Source of the DNA: an uncultured Collinsella sp.
GTDB lineage: Bacteria; Actinomycetota; Coriobacteriia; Coriobacteriales; Coriobacteriaceae
Length of the DNA: 33,214 nucleotides
Assembly: GCA_934675795.1 (NCBI GenBank)
Contig: CAKURW010000020.1
Span: 1-33,214 of the forward strand
Reading direction: 5' to 3'
Shown: in pieces, positions 1 to 9,241 of the stretch
Position numbering within the stretch: position 1 is the first letter of the stretch
Layout of the letters: each line of letters begins with the position of its first letter
Made by a program: the position numbers and the translations under genes
The notes under the pieces: generated by a model
Told to the model about the DNA's origin: nothing
The model's database searches: none
What the model saw: only the letters and a program-made list of their open reading frames with translations

Positions 1-887
1 GAGAAGTGCATAACCTTGTTGAAGGTCTCGCGGCGCAGGTCGCGGGCGATGGAGCAGGCGGTGCGCGAAGCCACGGCGCCGGTCAGGATGGTGGCGACCA
101 GCGACACCAGACACAGTCCAAACATCGTGGTCGCCATGCGGCTCAGGTAGGCGTTCTGCACGTCGGCGGGGTCGATGCCCTGCGCCTTGTACTCGTCCTG
201 TACATAGCTCACGGCGCGCTGGGTGACGATGGAGCCCGACATGGAGCCCATTTTGTCCGCCATTTGGTTGGCGCCCTCGACGAGCTTGCTTTGGTCTACC
301 AGACCGCCCTCGACACCCAGGCGCAGGCTCTTCATAGTGATTTTGCCGCCGTCGGCATCAATCTGCTTTTGCATGTTCTGCGCCGCTGCGGCCTTCTGCT
401 GCATCTCGGCGAGCTGCTCGGGCGTCATCGCTGCCATTTGCTCGGGGGTGGGCATGGCCTGGGCAGCGTTGTCGTCTTTCTCGCTGGACGAGCCCGTCAT
501 GTCGCCCATGGAGTTGGCGTCGATGCCCTGGTTGAGCGAAAGGACAACAGTCTCGGGCAGGCTCATAATGTCGGCAATCTTGCCTCCATCGGCACGCTCT
601 TCCTCGGTGCCCTCGTACGTTCGAATGTCGTTTTTGTCAGCCTTGCTAAACACGGCCTCCACAGCCTTGGCGTCTTTGGCGCTCATAAAGAGTTCGAGGT
701 CGTCGAGCGATTCGGCGCGGATGGTGTCGGGTACGGGCGACGCGATGCCGCCTTGCTGCACACCCACGTCGACGATGTCGCTCATATAGGTAGGCAGTGC
801 CAGATCGGCGTTGCAGCTGATTACGATAAGTACGATAGCTGCGAACAGTGCCAGGATATGTTTTTTAAAGAGCTTGAGAATCCTCAC
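1..887 (-). CDS. ABC multidrug-type exporter, N-terminal part (runs off window)
   Basis: This is the 5' part (about 295 codons) of a membrane-fused ABC exporter; the rest, including the ATPase domain, lies beyond base 1. The start is GTG at 885-887, overlapping the marR stop in a GTGA arrangement, with AGGAGA about 8 nt upstream. Residues about 8-30 form TM1 and about 250-275 form TM2, followed by the RTACSIARDLRRETFNKV-type coupling region usual before the transmembrane core. Between TM1 and TM2 sits an insertion of roughly 200 residues, rich in Met, Gln, Glu and Pro (MTPEQLAEMQQK-like), predicted to lie outside the cell. Ordinary half-exporters have only a short loop here; an extracellular domain at this place is known in the BmrD subunit of BmrCD. 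Translational coupling to marR suggests MarR-controlled drug or metabolite efflux. The substrate is unknown, and a partner half-transporter may follow downstream. Confidence 0.85.
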   Translation of the reverse strand, partial: MRILKLFKKHILALFAAIVLIVISCNADLALPTYMSDIVDVGVQQGGIASPVPDTIRAESLDDLELFMSAKDAKAVEAVFSKADKNDIRTYEGTEEERADGGKIADIMSLPETVVLSLNQGIDANSMGDMTGSSSEKDDNAAQAMPTPEQMAAMTPEQLAEMQQKAAAAQNMQKQIDADGGKITMKSLRLGVEGGLVDQSKLVEGANQMADKMGSMSGSIVTQRAVSYVQDEYKAQGIDPADVQNAYLSRMATTMFGLCLVSLVATILTGAVASRTACSIARDLRRETFNKVMHF

Positions 888-1333
888 TCGGCATCTCTCC
901 TTTCTTGATTGCGGTCGATAATTTCGTTGGCACGTCTAAGAAGGCGCACCATCTCTTGGGTATCTGTTTCGCCGAGCTGCTCGAGGAAAGCCGCAGTGCG
1001 GTTCTCGAATTCCCGACGTTTGATTTCGAGATCCTGGAATCCTTTGTCGGTCACCGTGACGTGTACGCGACGACGGTCGGTCTTTGAGTGCTCGCGCTCG
1101 ACCCAGCCCTTGGCCTCGAGGGCGCGCAGGATATTGGCGATGCGGGCGCTCGAGACCCAGGCACGATCGGCGAGTTCGCTCGGCGTGAGCGAGCCGCCGG
1201 CGCGCATGAGGGCGCGCATGACGGCCATCTCGCCACCCAGAGCCTGGTCGGCAAAGCGCGAAACGCGCTGGTGCATGCTGCCAAACTCGGTAAAGAGCTG
1301 ACGCCCAAGCTCATGGAAATCGGCATCTTCCAC
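884..1333 (-). CDS. MarR-family transcriptional regulator
   Basis: A 149-aa winged-helix regulator of normal MarR length. The core reads LTPSELADRAWVSSARIANILRALEAKGWVER (recognition helix) followed by the wing HSKTDRRRVHVTVTDKG, the classic MarR signature. The start is taken as GTG at 1333 with AGGGG just upstream; an out-of-frame ATG lies at 1326. The gene is first in an operon with the ABC exporter, whose GTG start overlaps this stop codon, so it very likely represses its own efflux operon and is released by a ligand. A 16-bp inverted repeat covers the start codon (see 1324-1374). The ligand cannot be inferred. Confidence 0.9.
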   Translation of the reverse strand: MEDADFHELGRQLFTEFGSMHQRVSRFADQALGGEMAVMRALMRAGGSLTPSELADRAWVSSARIANILRALEAKGWVEREHSKTDRRRVHVTVTDKGFQDLEIKRREFENRTAAFLEQLGETDTQEMVRLLRRANEIIDRNQERRDAE

Positions 1334-1374
1334 CGAAAACCCCTAACACTAGAAACTATTTTCGGTGGAAGATG
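1324..1374. promoter_or_regulatory. 16-bp inverted repeat over the marR start, likely MarR operator
   Basis: CATCTTCCACCGAAAA at 1324-1339 is repeated as its perfect reverse complement at 1359-1374, separated by 19 bp. The left arm contains the marR GTG start codon. MarR proteins bind inverted repeats near their own promoters, so autoregulation is the simplest reading. The arms are about 35 bp apart centre to centre, so it could be two half-sites, or an mRNA hairpin hiding the start. Confidence 0.6.
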
Positions 1375-1518
1375 ATACCCCCATACGCGGGCCTCATACA
1401 GTGGGCAATATTAAGAGCTCATTAAGACTTAAAATCATTCAATTGCTGAAGCGTTTCAAAGAACTATTATGCCCGCGGTTAGGCGAGGGGTTGTCACCAC
1501 CATGACGACTGGGACTCA

Positions 1519-1537
1519 TATAATCGCCACGTGCGAT
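1519..1537 (+). promoter_or_regulatory. Putative -10 box and small operator before the SDR gene
   Basis: A perfect TATAAT lies at 1519-1524, but no good -35 is present at 17 bp (TTGTCA is 22 bp away). Directly behind it, ATCGC and GCGAT form a 5-bp inverted repeat around CACGT (1523-1537), in a position where a repressor would block transcription. The distance to the SDR start is about 50 nt. Confidence 0.4.
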
Positions 1538-1585
1538 GCTCCAACTTCCCGCAAGGAGACACCTTACATAAAGGGGGATGGAGTC

Positions 1586-2335
1586 ATGGCATTTGACTTC
1601 ACGGGCAAGACCGCGATTGTCACGGGCGGCACTCAGGGCATTGGCCTCGAGATCGCCAAGGGCATCGTCGCGGGCGGCGGACATGTCGCGCTCATCGCAA
1701 GGAACGCTGCTAAGGGCGAGGCCGCTGTGGCCGAGCTTGGCGAGGGCAACAAGTTCTATCAGCTCGATGTCGCCGATGCGCCCAAGGCGCGCGAGACCGT
1801 CGAGCAGATTTTTACGGACCTGCCGCAAACCAACATCCTGATCAACTGCGCTGGCGTCATCAGCACCAAGAAGTTCGACGAGATCGATGACACCGAGTGG
1901 CGCCGCACCATCGACATCAACCTCAACGGTACCTTTACCATGATGAACGCCGTCTACCCGCACTTTAAGGCGGCCCATGCCGGCACTATCGTCAACGTGA
2001 GTTCCGTTGCGGGCAAGATCGGTGGCGGCCTGCTCGGCACCGCGGCTTACGCGAGCTCCAAAGCAGGCGTTAACGGTCTGACCAAGGCAGTCGCCAAGGA
2101 AGGCGGCAAGTTTGGCGTTCGCTGCAACGCCGTGTGCCCGTCGCTCACGTTGACCGATATGACCTCGATTCTCTCTGACGAGAACTCTCAGCGCATCATC
2201 AACGGTATTCCTCTGGGCCGCGCTGCCCAGGCCAGCGAGCCTGCGCAGATGGTGCTGTTCTTCGCTTCCGACCTCGCCAGCTTCGTGAACGGCGAGATCG
2301 GTGACTGCGACGGCGGCATCGTCCTGGACGGGTAA
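1586..2335 (+). CDS. Short-chain dehydrogenase/reductase (SDR)
   Basis: A 249-aa classical SDR, the family's usual length. The N-terminal Rossmann motif is TGGTQGIG; NCAG follows the fourth strand; the catalytic serine lies in VSSVAG and the catalytic pair in YASSK. The C-terminus GGIVLDG is typical of tetrameric members. The start at 1586 is chosen because AAGGGGGA lies 8 nt upstream and the protein then begins directly with the SDR fold; an in-frame ATG at 1469 has no such support. The next gene is a 2-keto-3-deoxygluconate permease, so a role in hexuronate or keto-sugar metabolism (KduD-like or gluconate 5-dehydrogenase-like) is plausible but inferred only from context. FabG-type acyl reduction is an alternative. 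Confidence 0.85.
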   Translation: MAFDFTGKTAIVTGGTQGIGLEIAKGIVAGGGHVALIARNAAKGEAAVAELGEGNKFYQLDVADAPKARETVEQIFTDLPQTNILINCAGVISTKKFDEIDDTEWRRTIDINLNGTFTMMNAVYPHFKAAHAGTIVNVSSVAGKIGGGLLGTAAYASSKAGVNGLTKAVAKEGGKFGVRCNAVCPSLTLTDMTSILSDENSQRIINGIPLGRAAQASEPAQMVLFFASDLASFVNGEIGDCDGGIVLDG

Positions 2336-2354
2336 TACCCCGCGATGATTATTC

Positions 2355-2390
2355 GGCGACGGCTCCTGCGACTCGGGACCGTCGCCTTCT
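2355..2390 (+). terminator. Terminator-like hairpin between SDR and kdgT
   Basis: GGCGACGG (2355-2362) pairs with CCGTCGCC (2379-2386), and the stem extends by three more pairs past a one-base bulge. A short TTCTTT stretch follows. It may cause partial termination and so lower kdgT relative to the SDR gene. Confidence 0.5.
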
Positions 2391-2443
2391 TTCTGACATA
2401 GGCGCGTGCGGCTACGATTCGCATGCATCCAAAGGAGATATAT

Positions 2444-3463
2444 ATGAGTGAATCGACTGCGGTGGAGGCGCCGGCGGCAAAGGAGCCGTTCTTTAAGATG
2501 TCCTCCATCCCGGGTGCCAATATTTTGGTGCCGCTTTTGCTGGGCTGCCTGCTCAACACGCTATTCCCCGACCTGTTCAAAACGCTCGGCAGCTTTACGC
2601 TTGGCATGACTCAGCAGGGCGCAGGCCCGCTTGTGGGCGCCTTTTTGCTCATCGTCGGTACGACGATTTCGTTTAAGAGCGCTCCTGCCGCCGCTGCCCG
2701 CGGCGCCATTATCATTGCCGTCAAGCAGATCGTGGTCGTTGCCGTGTCGCTGCTCATCCTTTATGTGTTCAACGACAACCTGTTTGGCATCTCTGCCATG
2801 GTGATGCTGGCGGCTTGCACCGGCGCCAACAACGCTATGTACGCTGGTCTGATGGGCACCATGGGCAATGAGGCCGAGCGTGGCGCCGTCGCCATCACCA
2901 CGCTGGTTGTCGGCCCTCCGGTCACGATGATCGTGCTCGGCGCTGCCGGTCAGGCTCCGATCGGCTGGTCGCTCGTGGGCGCCATCCTGCCGATCGTCGT
3001 CGGCATTATTCTGGGCAACCTCTTCCCGAGCTTTAAGAAGATGATGGCACCGGCACTTTCCGCCATCATCGTGCTCGTCTTCTTTGCCATGGGCTCGACC
3101 ATGACCTTTGGCCAGCTCATTAATGGCGGTCTCCCCGGTATTCTGCTCGGCGTGATCTGCTCGGTGGTCTTTGCAATTCCCGTTATCGCGGTCGATAAGC
3201 TCACGGGCGGTACGGGTGTCGCAGGTGCGGCCATTTCGAGCTGCGCCGGAGCCAATGTGGCCACGCCTGCTGCCATGGCAAGCGTCAACGGGGCCATGTA
3301 CGGCGGCGCGGTGCTCGCGACGGCCACGGCACAGGTTGCTGCCTGCGCAATCGTGACGGCTATTTTGACCCCGCTGGTCACCAGCTGGTGCTACAAGCAT
3401 TTTGAGGGCCAGGGCAACGGCGATAGCAAGGCAACGACCGACAAGGCCGCCTCAGCCGCCTAA
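2444..3463 (+). CDS. kdgT: 2-keto-3-deoxygluconate permease (KdgT family)
   Basis: A 339-aa integral membrane protein of about ten hydrophobic segments, matching the KdgT family (proton symport of 2-keto-3-deoxygluconate) in length and in landmarks such as FFKMSSIPGANILVPLLLG, the ACTGANNAMYAGLMG segment and CAGANVATPAAMA. The start at 2444 is favoured by AAAGGAGA 5 nt upstream; an earlier in-frame ATG at 2423 lies before that ribosome site. The gene follows an SDR oxidoreductase in the same direction, suggesting uptake and reduction or oxidation of a keto-sugar acid from pectin or glycosaminoglycan breakdown. Other keto-sugar acids are possible substrates. Confidence 0.85.
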   Translation: MSESTAVEAPAAKEPFFKMSSIPGANILVPLLLGCLLNTLFPDLFKTLGSFTLGMTQQGAGPLVGAFLLIVGTTISFKSAPAAAARGAIIIAVKQIVVVAVSLLILYVFNDNLFGISAMVMLAACTGANNAMYAGLMGTMGNEAERGAVAITTLVVGPPVTMIVLGAAGQAPIGWSLVGAILPIVVGIILGNLFPSFKKMMAPALSAIIVLVFFAMGSTMTFGQLINGGLPGILLGVICSVVFAIPVIAVDKLTGGTGVAGAAISSCAGANVATPAAMASVNGAMYGGAVLATATAQVAACAIVTAILTPLVTSWCYKHFEGQGNGDSKATTDKAASAA

Positions 3464-3501
3464 TGCCAAGCGGCAATCAAAGCTAAAAACTAGTCACGCC
3501 A

Positions 3502-3545
3502 CAGGGCGGCCACGGGGGATCCTGTGGCCGCCCTGCAGTTTCTGT
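3502..3545 (+). terminator. Rho-independent terminator after kdgT
   Basis: CAGGGCGGCCAC (3502-3513) and GTGGCCGCCCTG (3524-3535) form a perfect 12-bp GC-rich stem with a 10-nt loop, about 40 nt behind the kdgT stop. It is followed by CAGTTTCTGT, a modest T stretch. Confidence 0.75.
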
Positions 3546-3929
3546 AGGGTCTCTGGGACACTTTACCCTGCTAAAGCTGGCATAACAGCTAGAGCGAACG
3601 TCGTACAAAGGCAAGGAAAAATAACATACAAATCGGTGAACGGTAGTTGTTCGCGCTCGCATTTCCTGCGGGTTTGTAAAAAACGCCCTTATGATATAAA
3701 AAAAGAAACATATAACAGCCCAGATGGAGAGGGTCGCTATGTTATCCTTCTCAGACGGGTGAAATCTTGGGTTTTGGGTTGTAGTTCCAAGGTGGACAAA
3801 CGTTTTCTCTGCACCAGCGTGTGGTGAAGAACGGAAGAAGCCGGTAGTGCAAGCCGAAAATTCGAGAATTCAATAAGCAGCGGTGTGAGAGAGCGCCGCA
3901 TTACACGTAACTAGGAGCGTGGTTACACA
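3546..3929 (+). promoter_or_regulatory. Promoter region and long 5' leader of the pfl operon
   Basis: This stretch has no convincing gene. An AT-rich promoter-like segment (TTGTAA, then TTATGATATAAA) lies near 3675-3700, which would give a leader of about 230 nt. Small hairpins can be drawn in it: CACCA/TGGTG near 3812-3826, GCGG/CCGC near 3882-3900, and GTAAC/GTTAC (about 3908-3925), whose loop holds the AGGAG ribosome site of pflB (3913-3917). A 7-codon reading frame behind a GGAGAGG-like site near 3739 could be a leader peptide. No known riboswitch was recognised. Confidence 0.45.
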
Positions 3930-5981
<2,052 letters not shown>

Positions 5982-5982
5982 C

Positions 5983-6043
5983 TATTGTTAGTGCTATACT
6001 AACAATAACGATTACTGATTAGCGCGCCGGTTTCGGCCGGCGC
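5983..6043 (+). other. Two hairpins between the two PFL genes
   Basis: TATTGTTAGT (5983-5992) pairs perfectly with ACTAACAATA (5998-6007) around a 5-nt loop, starting two bases after the pflB stop. A second stem, GCGCCGG (6024-6030) with CCGGCGC (6037-6043), carries a TTCG-centred loop. No T tract follows, so processing, mRNA stability or translational insulation is more likely than full termination. Confidence 0.7.
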
Positions 6044-6066
6044 CTATTAATCGAAGGAGACACATT

Positions 6067-6318
6067 ATGAAGGTTTCTGAAGTTTCCGAGACCCAGGCCG
6101 ATAACCTGGTCCACATGCTCGACGCTTATGCCGAGAAGGGTGGCCACCACCTGAACATCAACGTCTTCAACCGTGAGACGCTGCTCGACGCTCAGGCTCA
6201 CCCCGAGAAGTACCCGCAGCTGACCATCCGCGTTTCCGGCTATGCCGTGAACTTCCACACGCTCACCAAGGAGCAGCAGGACGAGGTCATTTCGCGTACC
6301 TTCCACGACAAGTTCTAA
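6067..6318 (+). CDS. grcA: Stand-alone glycyl-radical domain of pyruvate formate-lyase (GrcA-like)
   Basis: This 83-aa protein is the C-terminal domain of PFL as a separate subunit. It contains [18 protein letters not shown], then [19 protein letters not shown], with Gly58 in RVSGYA as the radical site, and ends ISRTFHDKF like full-length PFL. It has its own ribosome site (GAAGGAG) 7 nt before the ATG. E. coli GrcA (YfiD, 127 aa) is a related spare part that rescues oxygen-damaged PFL and has its own N-terminal extension. Here there is almost no extra N-terminus (about 10 residues) and the neighbouring core lacks its own radical domain, so this should be an obligatory subunit. PflA (13542-14360) is the expected activator. 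Replacing a damaged 83-residue piece would be cheaper than replacing a whole enzyme. Confidence 0.93.
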   Translation: MKVSEVSETQADNLVHMLDAYAEKGGHHLNINVFNRETLLDAQAHPEKYPQLTIRVSGYAVNFHTLTKEQQDEVISRTFHDKF

Positions 6319-6334
6319 AGGGGTTTAACTCCCG

Positions 6335-6479
6335 CAGGATCGCCGGGCCGCTTTGGGTTACTTTCCAAAACGTCCTCGGACATGCAAAGGGCTCCGCTGC
6401 GCGCTTCGCGCGGCGGAGCCCTTTGCGTCCTGCGGAAATGTTTTGGAAAGTAACCCAAAGCGGCCCGGCGGGGGTCCTG
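6335..6479 (+). repeat. Nested palindromic element, copy 1
   Basis: The outer arms at 6341-6371 and 6440-6470 are a perfect 31-bp inverted repeat, with CAGGA/TCCTG extending it at 6335-6339 and 6475-6479. Inside lies the unpaired motif GTCCTCGGACAT (6372-6383), a perfect 14-bp inner stem (6384-6397 with 6413-6426), an apical stem CGCGC-TTC-GCGCG, and on the return side GTCCTGCGGAAAT (6427-6439). There is no T tract. The same plan with unrelated arms recurs at 20578-20688 (minus orientation) and 26022-26151, and in a looser form at 21611-21722. Confidence 0.9.
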
Positions 6480-6560
6480 TGTAGTCACCCTTTAGGCGGA
6501 ACTCTCCTAATTATTTGGATGAGTCGTTTACTTACTTGTGCTGTTACCGTCTTCCCGCTG

Positions 6561-6600
6561 TTGTTGGGGTATGCTTTGTTCGTATGTAAACGTATGACAT
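6561..6600 (+). promoter_or_regulatory. Promoter and operator of the LacI-family regulator
   Basis: TTGTTG (6561-6566) and TATGTA (6583-6588) with a 16-bp spacer form a plausible promoter. ATGTAAACGTATGACAT (6584-6600), a LacI-type pseudo-palindrome centred on ACGT, covers the -10 region. Its AAACGnnTGACAT half matches the three sites before the GH32 gene at 7684-7768, so the regulator probably represses itself. Confidence 0.65.
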
Positions 6601-6619
6601 GTTGATGGGGGAGGGTGCC

Positions 6620-7630
6620 ATGGCTCGCGAGGGTGCTCGTTCTAAGGATACGGCTAAGCCTGGTATCAAGGAAGTTGCAGCGGTGGCGGGGGTTTCGCCT
6701 ACTACGGTATCTCGCGTGCTTAATAATCGCGGCTACATTAGCCAGGAAACCCGCGATAAAGTCCATGCGGCGATGGAGCGCATCAATTACACGCCCAACG
6801 ATATCGCCCGTGCCATGCTCAATGGCCGCCTGAACCTTATCGGCATGATTGTTCCCTTTGTGAGCAGCCCGTTCCATGCTCAGGTTGTGCAGGCGGTCGA
6901 GCGCACGTTAGCGGAAAACGGCTTTAAGATGTTGCTGTGCAACAGCGCCAATCGACCTGATCTTGAGCGTTCCTATATCGACATGCTCCGCCGCAATATG
7001 GTCGACGGCGTCATCGTCAACTCCCTCAATATCGGTGCCGAGGCATATGCCGAGATGGGCTTGAGCCTGGTTGGCATCGACTGCGATCTTGGCGAGGGCT
7101 CTGTCCAGATTGCAAGTGACAGCTATGGCATTGGCGAGCTCGCCACGCGCCGTCTGATTGATGACGGCTGCAGGCGTATCCTGTGCCTGCGCAGCAATAG
7201 CCGCATGCGCATGCCTGCCAATAAGCGTACCGATGCCTACCTCGATGTTGTTGAGCAGGCCGGTTTGTCCGCGCTTGTCCGTGAGGTTGAGTTCGTTAAG
7301 CCCGACGACGAAAAGGGCGCGGTCGTTGCGAAGGTCCTCGATGAGAACCCCGATATTGACGGCATCTTTGCGGGAGACGATACGATGGCGGCCATCTGTC
7401 TCAACGTGATGAAGCAGCGCGGCTTGAGCGCTCCAGACGATATTAAGGTCGTGGGCGCGGATGGTGCCCGCCGAACTATGACGTTTATGCCTGACTTAAC
7501 AACCGTACGTCAAGATATCGATCGCATCGGAGAGCTCGCGGCGCAATCCATCATCGCTCTTATTAACGGCGATAATCCCGAATCGAATATCAAGCTCCCC
7601 GTTGAACTCATTGAGGGCAAAACCGCATAG
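6620..7630 (+). CDS. LacI-family regulator of the sucrose/fructoside genes
   Basis: A 336-aa LacI/GalR repressor. Residues about 15-70 hold the helix-turn-helix and hinge (IKEVAAVAGVSPTTVSRVLNNRGYISQETRDKV, then INYTPNDIARAM); the rest is the periplasmic-binding-protein-like sugar domain, with GIDCDLG, GIFAGDD and VVGADGARR landmarks. The start at 6620 is chosen because GGGGGAGGG lies 5 nt upstream; an in-frame ATG at 6599 precedes that site and lies within the operator. It stands directly before the GH32-PTS-GH32 cluster and matching operators lie before both it and that cluster, so it most likely acts as ScrR or a fructoside repressor. The inducing sugar (sucrose, sucrose-6-phosphate or a fructo-oligosaccharide) is inferred. 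Confidence 0.88.
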   Translation: MAREGARSKDTAKPGIKEVAAVAGVSPTTVSRVLNNRGYISQETRDKVHAAMERINYTPNDIARAMLNGRLNLIGMIVPFVSSPFHAQVVQAVERTLAENGFKMLLCNSANRPDLERSYIDMLRRNMVDGVIVNSLNIGAEAYAEMGLSLVGIDCDLGEGSVQIASDSYGIGELATRRLIDDGCRRILCLRSNSRMRMPANKRTDAYLDVVEQAGLSALVREVEFVKPDDEKGAVVAKVLDENPDIDGIFAGDDTMAAICLNVMKQRGLSAPDDIKVVGADGARRTMTFMPDLTTVRQDIDRIGELAAQSIIALINGDNPESNIKLPVELIEGKTA

Positions 7631-7683
7631 TTCATCCCGTGCCAAAAGAATTCCTCAAACGCCTCTGATGACCGTTCACCGGC

Positions 7684-7771
7684 ATATGTCAACCGTTTGC
7701 CGACGACTGGAACTGCGAAAAGACGTATTGGTGTGAAAACGTTTGACATATGAAAACGATTGACATATCTT
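7684..7771 (+). promoter_or_regulatory. Promoter of the sucrose operon with three repeated LacI-type operators
   Basis: AAAACGTTTGACATAT (7736-7751) and AAAACGATTGACATAT (7753-7768) are direct repeats with a 17-bp period; a third copy lies inverted at 7684-7698 (ATATGTCAACCGTTT). TTGACA inside the first direct repeat (7743-7748) and TATCTT (7766-7771) form a promoter with a 17-bp spacer, so bound repressor would cover both boxes. The distant inverted site, about 50 bp upstream, would allow looping. Confidence 0.75.
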
Positions 7772-7813
7772 GCCATTGTACCGAGTTAGTATGTCGTGGA
7801 AAGGAAGTCTCGG

Positions 7814-9196
7814 ATGCACAAGGTGTATTACCAGCCTGAGGGAATTTGGGTAGGCGACATCATGCCGTACGGCGAGGACGGCACGTTCTATCTCTATCAT
7901 CAGCGTGACACGCGTAACCCCGAACCTTTCGGAGAGCCGTTTGGCTGGGCACTCGCTACGACCAAGGATTTCGTCAACTACAAGGACTTTGGCGAGAGCC
8001 TTGAGCGCGGCGGCGACGAGGAAGTCGACCAGTACATTTATGCCGGCACGGTGTTTAAGGTGGGCGACAAGTACCATGCGCTCTACACTGGTTGCAATCG
8101 CGATAAGGTCCGCGCACGTTTGATGAAGCAGGTTCTTCTTCATGCAACGAGCGACGACGCCGTCAAGTGGGAGAAGAACATCGCCGAGACGCTGCTTCCG
8201 CCCCAGGAGGGTTACGACGACCGTAACTGGCGCGATCCCTTTGTGCTTTGGGATGAGGAGAACGAAGAGTACATGCTCATCCTCGGCACGCGTGTGGGCG
8301 AGGACAAGCGTCTGATGACCGGCCGCCTGGTCAAGTTCACCTCCAAGGATCTGACCAACTGGGAGTTCCAGGGCGACTGGTGGAACCCGGGCCTGTACAC
8401 CATGTTTGAGATGCCTGATCTCTTTAAGATGGGCGACTGGTGGTACCTCGTCTTTTCCGAGTACAGCGACGGCAACAAGACCCGTTACCGCATGTCCAAG
8501 TCCATCAACGGTCCTTGGATTACCCCCGCTGACGACTCCTTCGACGGCCGCGCGTACTACGCCGCTCGCACCGCATTCGATGGCGAGCGTCGCGTTCTCT
8601 TTGGTTGGGTTCCTACGCGTGACGAGGGCGGCGACCCCAGCTCTTACCTATGGGGTGGCACCTTTATGCCCCTCGAGATCGTTCAGCGTGCCGACGGAAC
8701 GCTCGGCACCAAGCTCCCCGACAGCATGCTTGGCGCCTTTGGCGAGGCTAAGGCAGTCGAGACCTTTGAGCTTTCCTGCGAGTCGGGCAAGGTCGAGCAG
8801 GTGCTCGCCGCAGATGCCGGCTCCACCTACTTGCTCGATGCCGACATTGAGCTCGGCGGTAACGCTGCCGGCTTCTCGGTCAAGTTCGCCGAGGACGCCG
8901 AGACCGGTCTTGCCTATGAGTTCCGCGCCAACCTGCGCGAGGGCAAGCTCGAGTTCACGCCGGCTCCCCAGTACCCGTGGTTCCAGGTCAACAACATGGG
9001 CCTCGAGCGTCCGTTGTTCTTTAAGGGCGAGGGCACTCACCATGTGCGTCTGGTCGTCGACGACGACATCGCGACCATCTTTGTCGATGACGTTGCGCTC
9101 AACGCTCGCTTCTGCAACAAGCAGGGCCAGGGTGTGGCGCTTACCGTCACCGACGGTGCGCTCAAGTGCGCAAACGCAACGATCGCGTCTCTGTAG
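7814..9196 (+). CDS. Atypical glycoside hydrolase family 32 protein
   Basis: A 460-aa protein with the GH32 layout: an N-terminal five-bladed propeller and a C-terminal beta-sandwich (about 330-460). The family block WMNDPNG is replaced by WVGDIMPY, keeping the aspartate (Asp15) that acts as nucleophile; the RDP motif is at 140-142 (NWRDPFVLW), and the acid/base block ECPD reads EMPD with Glu199. All three catalytic acids are therefore kept, but the surroundings of the fructose site differ. The start at 7814 is preferred because AAGGAAG lies 6 nt upstream. First gene of an operon with a PTS EIIBC and a canonical GH32, it probably cleaves a fructoside, phosphorylated or not, other than plain sucrose. 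There is no signal peptide, so it acts in the cytoplasm. Confidence 0.85.
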   Translation: MHKVYYQPEGIWVGDIMPYGEDGTFYLYHQRDTRNPEPFGEPFGWALATTKDFVNYKDFGESLERGGDEEVDQYIYAGTVFKVGDKYHALYTGCNRDKVRARLMKQVLLHATSDDAVKWEKNIAETLLPPQEGYDDRNWRDPFVLWDEENEEYMLILGTRVGEDKRLMTGRLVKFTSKDLTNWEFQGDWWNPGLYTMFEMPDLFKMGDWWYLVFSEYSDGNKTRYRMSKSINGPWITPADDSFDGRAYYAARTAFDGERRVLFGWVPTRDEGGDPSSYLWGGTFMPLEIVQRADGTLGTKLPDSMLGAFGEAKAVETFELSCESGKVEQVLAADAGSTYLLDADIELGGNAAGFSVKFAEDAETGLAYEFRANLREGKLEFTPAPQYPWFQVNNMGLERPLFFKGEGTHHVRLVVDDDIATIFVDDVALNARFCNKQGQGVALTVTDGALKCANATIASL

Positions 9197-9241
9197 CGGC
9201 AACGAACCGTTTTATGATTTAGAAAAGGAATGGAGAGGAAC

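Noticed and set aside
6..908. A 300-codon plus-strand frame at the window start
   Set aside because: It is antisense to the ABC exporter, whose minus-strand frame has a start overlap with marR, membrane helices and a family pattern.
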